A stretch of 64,000 bases of DNA from Streptomyces sp. MMG1533 (GTDB lineage Bacteria > Actinomycetota > Actinomycetes > Streptomycetales > Streptomycetaceae): assembly GCF_001279775.1 (NCBI RefSeq), contig NZ_LGDG01000041.1:62001-126000 (forward strand). Direction: 5' to 3'. Shown in pieces: positions 57,604 to 64,000 of the stretch (position 1 is the stretch's first letter; each line of letters begins with the position of its first letter). Under the pieces are notes generated by a model, which did not search any database, had not been told where the DNA came from, and saw only the letters and a list, made by a program, of their open reading frames with translations. The position numbers and the translations under genes are program-made.

Positions 57604-58923
57604 ATGCTGTACGAAAGGCCGACGTTCGGCGTCGAACTACGCCGATTACGCATATCCGCCGGGCTCACGCTCACGGAGTTCGCCTCGTCAGTGCACTACA
57701 GCAAGGGCCAACTCAGCAAGATCGAGACCGGACAAAAGCGTCCGACTCCGGAATTCGCCCGCTTGTGCGACGCGGCACTCGACGCGGACGGCGCCCTTTC
57801 CGATCTCGCACCGGGCACTCTGGTCGCCTCCCGCCCCAGTCCGTCCGACGAACCGGCAGGAGCAACCATGCGACGCGGTACAGCCGCCCATAATCCGCCC
57901 GGCCGGTCAGCACCCACCCGGCGACAGCTCATGGCAGTGGGCGCCGTGTCGGTCCTGAGTGCCACCGCCACGGCCGGGCCACCTGCTTCCGCACAGCCCC
58001 TGCACCCGGACACCGGCTGTCCAGACCCCGGCCCCGATCTCCTGTCGGTGTCCCGGGACCTCTTCGACCAGTACCGCCGGCTGGGACAGCTCTCCCCGCC
58101 AGGCGCGCTGCTCCCCGTACTTGCCGAGCAGACGCGGGCCCTCGGTGACCTGGCAGCACGCTGTGGGGCTCGTACCCGACCGGGATTGCTCAACTTGTCC
58201 GCGCGTTATGCCGAGTTCGTCGGCTGGATGGCTCAGGAGGCAGGGGACGACGCGGCCGCCCTCGGTTGGACCGACGACGCCGTACGGCTCGCAGAAGAGG
58301 CCGGGGACCCGGACCTCGCCGCGTACGCGCTCACTCGGCGCGCGCTGATCAGCTACTACCGAGGCGATGCAGCCGACGCGATCTCGCTCGCATCGGCTGC
58401 CTGCTCGCCGCGGCTTCCGGTGCGCATCCGCGGACTGGCGGCCCAGCACGTCGGCCAGGCTCACGCACTGGCGGGCGACCGCGCCGCATGCCTGCGTCAC
58501 CTCGATCAGGCGCGCACGCTGCTGGACGCCGACCGGCCGGACCCCGCGACGCCACAGCTGGGCACGACCCACCTCGTCGACCCGATCACCATGATCACCG
58601 GATGGTGCCTGGTCGACCTGGGCCGCCCTCGGGAGGCCGCGGCCGTACTCGACGAGGCCTGCACCCGGCTGCCGGCCCACGCCTTGCGCACCCGGGCACG
58701 CTACGGCATCCGCAGGGCCCTGGCGCACGCCCGCAGCGGCGAGGTCGATCACGCCTGCGCCCTCATCCGTGATCTCATTCCCGCAGTGCAGACCGCCGAC
58801 TCGGCAACGATCCGCCTCGACGTACGTCGACTCGCCCGCACCCTCGCCCGCTTCCGGAACAGTCAGGCCGTGGCCGACCTGTCCCCCGTTCTCACGGCCG
58901 CCTTGCACCCGCACGGTGGCTGA
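57604..58923 (+). CDS. XRE-family regulator with Tat-like segment and TPR-type C-terminus
   Basis: This 439-residue protein has an N-terminal Cro/CI HTH (FGVELRRLRISAGLTLTEFASSVHYSKGQLSKIETGQKRP). A linker leads to RRQLMAVGAVSVLSATATA at 106-124, which looks like a twin-arginine signal or membrane segment placed inside the protein. A long helical-repeat region follows (FVGWMAQEAGDDAAALGWTDDAVRLAEEAGD, GQAHALAGDRAACLRHLDQARTLL). Similar HTH-TPR regulators are common in Streptomyces. It precedes the TIR gene by 66 bp on the same strand and is probably the cassette regulator. The ATG at 57604 follows GAGGGGGG. Confidence 0.85.
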   Translation: MLYERPTFGVELRRLRISAGLTLTEFASSVHYSKGQLSKIETGQKRPTPEFARLCDAALDADGALSDLAPGTLVASRPSPSDEPAGATMRRGTAAHNPPGRSAPTRRQLMAVGAVSVLSATATAGPPASAQPLHPDTGCPDPGPDLLSVSRDLFDQYRRLGQLSPPGALLPVLAEQTRALGDLAARCGARTRPGLLNLSARYAEFVGWMAQEAGDDAAALGWTDDAVRLAEEAGDPDLAAYALTRRALISYYRGDAADAISLASAACSPRLPVRIRGLAAQHVGQAHALAGDRAACLRHLDQARTLLDADRPDPATPQLGTTHLVDPITMITGWCLVDLGRPREAAAVLDEACTRLPAHALRTRARYGIRRALAHARSGEVDHACALIRDLIPAVQTADSATIRLDVRRLARTLARFRNSQAVADLSPVLTAALHPHGG

Positions 58924-58989
58924 CACGCGGACCACCACCGCTCTGGCATTCCCGACCACGCACCCGTCACGACTTGGGGAGACTTCGCC

Positions 58990-59670
58990 GTGCCCGAAAT
59001 CTTCATCAACTACCGCACCGACGACGGGGACCACCTCGCCGCCACGTTGGACGAGGCCCTGCGCAATCGCTTCGGAGTCGACGCGGTCTTCCGCGACGGG
59101 CGGTCGATCCGGCCGGGGTCCGAGTACCCTCACGAGCTGTTGACCCAGCTTCGCCGCAGTCGCGCCGTGCTCGTCGTCATCGGGCCTGGCTGGGCAGCGG
59201 CCCCCGGGCTGCGTCGCGAGGACGACTGGGTCCGACGGGAGATCACCGAGGCGCACGCCTGTCGCATCCCCATCATCCCGATTCTCGGCGGCGCCAACGT
59301 CGCGTGGCTGCGCAAAGACGAGTTGCCGTCCGCGCTGTCCTGGCTGTCCGAATACCAGTCACTGCGGTACGTCCCGTACGACTCGAGCACGGATCTGGTC
59401 CGGATAGGCGACGAACTGGCCCTATTGATACCAGAGTTGACGGACCAACGACGGCAAAACCCTTCCTCCGCCCCGGAGGCCGGCCCGGGCAACTCCGTCT
59501 CCGGGGGTGACCAGGGCACGCTGGTGCAAGGCCGTGACTTCAGCGGGGACATCGCCGGGGCCATCTACAAGAACAACACCGGCCCGTTCCACACGGGTTC
59601 GGGCGACCAGCACACCCATCACCACACAGGCTCCCTGCGGTTTACGGGCGATGAGGATCGTCGGCGGTGA
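58990..59670 (+). CDS. TIR-domain protein with C-terminal RHIM/BASS-like motif
   Basis: This 226-residue protein has a TIR domain at 1-150: EIFINYRTDDGDHLAATLDEAL (box 1), VFRDGRSIRPGSEYPHELL (BB loop region), AVLVVIGPGW and DDWVRREITEA. The last aligns with the SARM1 segment carrying its catalytic Glu, so Glu84 is the likely NADase residue. Residues 168-190 (GNSVSGGDQGTLVQGRDFSG) resemble bacterial amyloid signalling motifs of the RHIM-like type. Residues 199-212 (PFHTGSGDQHTHHH) match a motif at the start of the next protein. The GTG at 58990 follows GGGGAG, and the stop overlaps the next start (GTGA). Likely an NAD-consuming effector; activity is inferred. Confidence 0.9.
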   Translation: MPEIFINYRTDDGDHLAATLDEALRNRFGVDAVFRDGRSIRPGSEYPHELLTQLRRSRAVLVVIGPGWAAAPGLRREDDWVRREITEAHACRIPIIPILGGANVAWLRKDELPSALSWLSEYQSLRYVPYDSSTDLVRIGDELALLIPELTDQRRQNPSSAPEAGPGNSVSGGDQGTLVQGRDFSGDIAGAIYKNNTGPFHTGSGDQHTHHHTGSLRFTGDEDRRR

Positions 59671-61598
59671 GCCCCACGTTCGACAACAAGTTCGACGGCT
59701 GGCAGAACACGTTTCACACCGGAAGCGGGCCGCAGCACGTGTACTACCAGCACTACGGCGGCGGAAGGGACAGCCCTGAGTCCCGCTCGCGGCCTCTCGC
59801 CTCCGACTTCCTCGCAGGCCTCAAACGACGCTTCGCCCACCCGGAGGGATTCGACCACGCCCGGCAGATCCTGGACGACACCCACACGGTCCTCATCGAC
59901 GGTGAGCCGGGCGGCGGCAGGAACGCGGCTGCACGCATGCTGCTGTACGAGTACCAGCCGCTGCGGAACAGCCTCCACGAAGTGCTGGCGGAGGACGACG
60001 CCGGGAACGTACAGCTCGATCCGCTCCCGGCAGGGGAGGCGGAAGGCCTGTTGCTCGACCTGTCGGAGGCCGACGGGGAGAGCTGGAAGACGATTCATGA
60101 CAGCCTGCCGAGCTTCCATGCCGCCGTATGCAAGAACGGCTCACGTCTCGCGGTCGTACTGCCGAACCCGCTCCCCGAGACCCTGCACTCGGACCTGGCC
60201 CCGCTCCGCGCGGTCATCGGCCGTCCGTCCTTCCACCAGGTCCTGCTCGGTGCCTTGCGCGAAGCCGGGCTGCGCGACACCCACGAACTGGAAGACCTGC
60301 CGGACGAAGTCGAGCGCTTCCTAGGTCACCGGCCGCCCCTGGACCACGTCGCCCACCTCGCGTGGCTCATCCGGACCGAAGCCGGTGCGGGTCGGTCGGA
60401 CAGGTTCGACGACTGGTGCCGCACGGCGGTGGCGGCGCTCACCCGGCGCCCAGAGGACGTGGCCCAACGAGTCGTCGCTTTGCAGGACGGCCGGCTCAGG
60501 GCCCTGTTGCTGGCCACGGCCATGCTCCAGGGCGCTCGCTCGGACGCCGTGTACGAAGCGTGCGAGTCGCTGCTCTCGTCGGTGCGGCACCCGGCGGACG
60601 ACCGACCGCTGCTCGAACGTGAGGACCTGTCCTCCCGCTTTGCCGAGATCAAGGCGACTCCCGACGCGCACGGCCGCGTGTCGTTCGCGGAGATGGACTA
60701 CGACATCGCCATCCGCACCCACTTCTGGAACAACATGCCGGGTCTCCGCAGCCGCCTGGGTGACTGGGTCGGCCAGACCCTCGGCCTGGCGTCGCTGGCA
60801 CCTGGGGACCGGCTTGTGCTGGCCGAGCGGTACGCCGAGCAATCGCTGCGCATCAGCGGTCCCGGCGACCTTCTGAGGCGCGCGCGGGACTGGGCCGACC
60901 AAGGCGGTCTCCTGGCACGTCCGGCGGCGGCACGGGCACTCTCTTACGGAGCACTTCATCGGGACCACGGCCGGAGGGTCCGCAAGGAGCTGTACGACTG
61001 GGCGGTCTTCCCCGCACTGTCGGACGCACGGGCCGATGTCCTCCTCGCCGTCTGTTCCGGAGGAATCGCGTTGCGGTACCCGGAGCAGGCCATGGTGCGG
61101 CTGCACCATATGAGCCGACATCACAGCCGGGGCCGGGCGGCCCAGTCGCGCCTGATCAGGCTGGTCCTGCCCGACCATCGGCTGCACCGCCGGATGCTGG
61201 AACGTCTGGCACGCGAGTTGGGCAAATCCCGGGACGCGGACATCCGCCTGTTCGCCGCTCTGGCATCGCCTCGCCATCTGACCCTGCTGCGCGACGGGGC
61301 GAGCACCGCTCTGCTCGACGAACGAGGGGTACAAGAGCAACTCACTATGTGCTGGGCGGCCTTGTTCGAGTCAGTCCCGCTGGCCGAATGGCACGACCTG
61401 CCCGACGAGTGGCTGTCGGCCGCTGGGCACACGATCCCGCAGCACCGCGATCAACTGATCGACGTCCTGGTACGCGCCTGCCGCGGCAGGCCCCTCGACC
61501 TGGGTCGCCTTTACCAGTTGGCCCATCCCCACCGGGTGGCCCGGCTCGTCCAGCAGAAGATCGACGCCGTCCAATGCCTCCACGGAAACCGCCCCTGA
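59667..61598 (+). CDS. STAND-like protein with degenerate P-loop and shared N-terminal motif
   Basis: I do not recognise a named family. The 643-residue protein opens with FDNKFDGWQNTFHTGSGPQHVYYQHYGG, whose FHTGSG matches the C-terminal tail of the TIR protein. TVLIDGEPGGGRNAAARMLLYEY at 74-96 is a P-loop-like segment in which Lys is replaced by Arg and Ser/Thr by Asn. It continues with strands such as GSRLAVVLPNPLP, resembling an NTPase core. The C-terminal 400 residues are helical, consistent with a sensor or repeat region. It is translationally coupled to the TIR gene by a GTGA overlap. A nucleotide-switch partner of the TIR effector is the best guess. Confidence 0.75.
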   Translation: MSPTFDNKFDGWQNTFHTGSGPQHVYYQHYGGGRDSPESRSRPLASDFLAGLKRRFAHPEGFDHARQILDDTHTVLIDGEPGGGRNAAARMLLYEYQPLRNSLHEVLAEDDAGNVQLDPLPAGEAEGLLLDLSEADGESWKTIHDSLPSFHAAVCKNGSRLAVVLPNPLPETLHSDLAPLRAVIGRPSFHQVLLGALREAGLRDTHELEDLPDEVERFLGHRPPLDHVAHLAWLIRTEAGAGRSDRFDDWCRTAVAALTRRPEDVAQRVVALQDGRLRALLLATAMLQGARSDAVYEACESLLSSVRHPADDRPLLEREDLSSRFAEIKATPDAHGRVSFAEMDYDIAIRTHFWNNMPGLRSRLGDWVGQTLGLASLAPGDRLVLAERYAEQSLRISGPGDLLRRARDWADQGGLLARPAAARALSYGALHRDHGRRVRKELYDWAVFPALSDARADVLLAVCSGGIALRYPEQAMVRLHHMSRHHSRGRAAQSRLIRLVLPDHRLHRRMLERLARELGKSRDADIRLFAALASPRHLTLLRDGASTALLDERGVQEQLTMCWAALFESVPLAEWHDLPDEWLSAAGHTIPQHRDQLIDVLVRACRGRPLDLGRLYQLAHPHRVARLVQQKIDAVQCLHGNRP

Positions 61599-61619
61599 CC
61601 GTCCCCCGGGAGACGACTG

Positions 61620-62738
61620 ATGCACTCCGGTCACAAGGCCATGACGGGCTTCGTCGCCGTCATCCTCGCGCTGCTGATCACGATCGTCGGACTGACGACC
61701 CGGTGGCCGCTGTGGGCGTGGCCCCTCTCGGTCGCCGCCCTCGTCGTCTACGTGGCGGTCTCACTCGCCCGCGAGGGCCGGCACAGGCCGGTGATCCCGT
61801 CCGAGCGGCAGCTCGAACCCGACCTGCCCATCGCTCCGGTCGAGCGCTGGGAGTGCGTCGTCCGGGACATCGCACTGCCTTCGCTGTCCGAGGACTACGA
61901 CTTCCTGTTCTCCGCCACCATCCGCTGGCTGCCGCAGGACGCCCCCTCGAACGCGCCCACCGTCAACGCCGGCGGGCTGGCGGTGGACGCAGTGCTGGAG
62001 CGCGCTCGCCAAGTCACCCAAATCTCCTCACCTCACCGCAGCTCCCTCGTCCAGCACCGGCTGAACGGCGAACTGGCGACCATGCTGCCCGACGCGAACG
62101 GCCGCGTCATCGCGATGGCGGAGAGCGTGCAGCTGAGACTGGAGGAAGCGGACCGCGAGCGTCTGGAGAAGCTGGCCACAGTACGCAAGGACGAGGCGGT
62201 GTGGGAGCACGAGCGCAAGTGGGAGCAGAACAAGCGCGCCTACCTGGGCGACGACGTGCTCAGGACGCCGGGCAGCGCGGTGGTGTGGTGGCTGGCGAAG
62301 AACGACGATCGGATCGACAAGACGGTCTCAGACATCGGGCTGCTGGCGGAACTCGCGTCGGCCGCACACGACCAGCCTGTGCCCGCCGATTTCCACCGCT
62401 TCGTCCCCGGCCTTTCCGTGGAATCGGCGACGGACGTGGCGCAGGAGCCGCAGCCCGAATCGGTTATGACGGCACCCCGCACACCCGACGAGTACGCGGA
62501 CTTGCTCCTGGAATTCGTCGGCCTCCCTGAAGCGGACCCGCGTCATCTGCTCTTCCTCAAGCGAGTCGCGGACGACGCCGAGGCAGCGGGGCAGTCGGAG
62601 ATGGCCCAGGCGCTACGGCGTCGTCTCGACCGCTTCTGGACCGGTAGCACGCCGTCGGGCGAGTCGTACGCCTCTGAGCCGCCGGACGAGGAGAACCCCA
62701 AGGCCGAGCCGCCCGATCTGGACGACTACAGCCTTTGA
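61620..62738 (+). CDS. Two-helix membrane protein of the TIR cassette
   Basis: This 372-residue protein of unknown family has two N-terminal helices (MTGFVAVILALLITIVGL and WAWPLSVAALVVYVAVSL) with a short loop. A soluble region follows. Its middle (VDAVLERARQVTQ, ELATMLPDANGRVIAMAESVQLRLEEADRERLEKLATVRKDEAVWEHERKWEQNKRAYL) is a long, charged helical stretch faintly like SPFH/band 7 proteins. The last 60 residues are acidic. It lies 21 bp after the P-loop gene with GGGAG before the ATG, so it belongs to the same operon. It may recruit the system to the membrane; this is a guess. Confidence 0.7.
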   Translation: MHSGHKAMTGFVAVILALLITIVGLTTRWPLWAWPLSVAALVVYVAVSLAREGRHRPVIPSERQLEPDLPIAPVERWECVVRDIALPSLSEDYDFLFSATIRWLPQDAPSNAPTVNAGGLAVDAVLERARQVTQISSPHRSSLVQHRLNGELATMLPDANGRVIAMAESVQLRLEEADRERLEKLATVRKDEAVWEHERKWEQNKRAYLGDDVLRTPGSAVVWWLAKNDDRIDKTVSDIGLLAELASAAHDQPVPADFHRFVPGLSVESATDVAQEPQPESVMTAPRTPDEYADLLLEFVGLPEADPRHLLFLKRVADDAEAAGQSEMAQALRRRLDRFWTGSTPSGESYASEPPDEENPKAEPPDLDDYSL

Positions 62739-62752
62739 TCCGCACAACGGGA

Positions 62753-62790
62753 CGGGCCCGGTTCTCTCGAACACGAGAGAACCGGGCCCG
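62753..62790. terminator. Bidirectional terminator between the TIR cassette and metK
   Basis: A perfect 17-bp stem (62753-62769 with 62774-62790, beginning CGGGCCCGG) with an AACA loop separates the convergent cassette and metK genes. Confidence 0.92.
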
Positions 62791-62807
62791 CTGAAGAGCC
62801 TGGGGAA

Positions 62808-64000
62808 CTACAGCCCCGCAGCCTTCCGCAGCGCGTCCACCCGGTCCGTCTTCTCCCAGGTGAACTCCGGAAGCTCGCGGCCGAAGTGGCCGTACGCCGC
62901 CGTCTGGGCGTAGATCGGGCGGAGCAGGTCGAGGTCGCGGATGATGGCGGCCGGGCGGAGGTCGAAGACCTCGTCGATCGCCTTCTCGATCCGCTCGGTG
63001 TCGACCTTGGCGGTGCCGAATGTCTCCACGAACAGGCCGACCGGCTCGGCCTTGCCGATCGCGTACGCGACCTGCACCTCGCAGCGGGTGGCCAGGCCCG
63101 CGGCGACGACGTTCTTGGCGACCCAGCGCATCGCGTACGCCGCGGAGCGGTCGACCTTGGACGGGTCCTTGCCGGAGAAGGCACCGCCGCCGTGGCGGGC
63201 CATGCCGCCGTACGTGTCGATGATGATCTTGCGGCCGGTCAGGCCGGCGTCGCCCATCGGGCCGCCGATCTCGAAGCGGCCGGTCGGGTTCACCAGGAGG
63301 CGGTAGTTCTCGGTGTCCAGCTTGATGCCCTCGTCGAGCAGCGCCTTCAGCTCCGGCTCCACGACGAACTCGCGGATGTCGGGCGCCAGCAGCGACTCCA
63401 GGTCGATGTCCGACGCATGCTGCGAGGAGACCACGACCGTGTCGAGGCGGACGGCCTTGTCGCCGTCGTACTCGATGGTGACCTGCGTCTTGCCGTCCGG
63501 GCGCAGGTAGGGGATGGTGCCGTTCTTGCGGACCTCGGACAGGCGGCTGGACAGACGGTGCGCCAGGAAGATCGGCAGCGGCATCAGGGTGGGGGTCTCG
63601 TCGGTCGCGTAACCGAACATCAGGCCCTGGTCGCCCGCGCCCTGGCGGTCCAGCTCGTCCTCGTCGCCCTCGACCCGGGACTCGTAGGCGGTGTCGACGC
63701 CCTGCGCGATGTCCGGGGACTGCGCGCCGATGGACACCGAGACGCCGCAGGAGGCGCCGTCGAAGCCCTTCTTCGAGGAGTCGTAGCCGATCTCCAGGAT
63801 CTTGTCGCGCACCAGCTGCGCGATGGGTGCGTAGGCCTTGGTGGTGACCTCGCCGGCCACGTGCACCAGGCCGGTCGTGATCAGCGTCTCGACGGCGACC
63901 CGGGAGGTCGGGTCCTCCTTCAGGAGCGCGTCGAGAATGGTGTCGCTGATCTGGTCAGCGATCTTGTCGGGGTGGCCCTCGGTAACGGACTCCGAGGTGA
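62808..64000 (-). CDS. metK: S-adenosylmethionine synthetase (5' end outside window)
   Basis: The visible 396 residues run from [26 protein letters not shown] to the C-terminal [10 protein letters not shown], missing only the first few codons. It makes S-adenosylmethionine from methionine and ATP. The signature [17 protein letters not shown] and the P-loop-like [19 protein letters not shown] are both intact. The tail of the protein ([16 protein letters not shown]) is typical for Streptomyces MetK. It reads toward priA and ends just after a strong shared terminator. Confidence 0.97.
   Translation of the reverse strand, partial: TSESVTEGHPDKIADQISDTILDALLKEDPTSRVAVETLITTGLVHVAGEVTTKAYAPIAQLVRDKILEIGYDSSKKGFDGASCGVSVSIGAQSPDIAQGVDTAYESRVEGDEDELDRQGAGDQGLMFGYATDETPTLMPLPIFLAHRLSSRLSEVRKNGTIPYLRPDGKTQVTIEYDGDKAVRLDTVVVSSQHASDIDLESLLAPDIREFVVEPELKALLDEGIKLDTENYRLLVNPTGRFEIGGPMGDAGLTGRKIIIDTYGGMARHGGGAFSGKDPSKVDRSAAYAMRWVAKNVVAAGLATRCEVQVAYAIGKAEPVGLFVETFGTAKVDTERIEKAIDEVFDLRPAAIIRDLDLLRPIYAQTAAYGHFGRELPEFTWEKTDRVDALRKAAGL

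Noticed and set aside
57282..57674. 130-codon minus-strand frame upstream of priA
   Set aside because: Overlaps the start of the XRE gene antisense, has Arg-rich composition and no homology-like segment.
57078..62808. Integrative element with integrase
   Set aside because: No integrase, excisionase or replication gene is present and no direct repeat flanks the cassette; only tRNA-like debris hints at past integration.

Overview
This is a GC-rich actinobacterial chromosome segment, almost certainly Streptomyces. The evidence is the codon use with G/C at third positions, frequent GTG starts, DasR-type chitinase control, RbpA, a sigma-R type promoter, a PriA without Walker A, and several Streptomyces-specific small proteins. 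Gene order closely follows what I remember of the S. coelicolor SCO1417-SCO1476 core region. That memory was not checked against a database. No rRNA, CRISPR array, insertion sequence or integrase was seen.

Layout. 1-9.8 kb: MocR regulator/YczE pair, GDPD, an Atg22-like MFS protein, rbpA behind a sigma-R promoter, fxsA, polyprenol-phosphate mannosyltransferase, amidohydrolase, AsnC regulator. 9.7-18.1 kb: acyl-CoA dehydrogenase, DasR-controlled GH18 chitinase, TetR, a 46-aa membrane protein, a secreted C39-like peptidase, a P-loop kinase, a strong small-RNA candidate, and a CbxX/CfxQ-type AAA protein followed by a 50-bp tandem repeat. 18.3-26.3 kb: two CNNM/CBS membrane proteins, then an FMN-riboswitch-led operon ribE-ribM-ribBA-ribH-hisE-hisG-PH protein. 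26.1-34.5 kb: an apparently orphan chitinase-type promoter, an ECF41 sigma factor with its likely target SDR gene, a divergent ROK regulator/MFS pair with a palindromic operator, thioesterase, uracil permease, APH-like kinase and GH6 cellulase. 34.6-47.6 kb: DUF5995, an amino acid 2-monooxygenase/amidase pair, an MFS protein, a decayed ABC transporter/GntR locus, AsnC with amino-acid permease, GNAT, guaB1, barstar, SorC regulator and rpe. 47.7-57.1 kb: MMPL transporter, argG with an ArgR-like operator and no visible ribosome binding site, rsmB-fmt, an HTH protein, a 7-bp tandem repeat, priA. 57.1-62.8 kb: tRNA-like relics and then an accessory cassette. 62.8-64 kb: metK, running off the window.

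The most interesting part is the cassette at 57.6-62.7 kb. It encodes an XRE-TPR regulator, a TIR-domain protein that keeps the putative catalytic Glu, a large protein with a degenerate P-loop, and a two-helix membrane protein. The C-terminus of the TIR protein and the N-terminus of the next protein share a short Phe-His-Thr-Gly-Ser-Gly motif. The TIR tail also carries a stretch resembling bacterial RHIM-like amyloid signalling motifs. I read this as a candidate NLR-like signalling or defence module lying between priA and metK, beside tRNA debris. Its function is inference.
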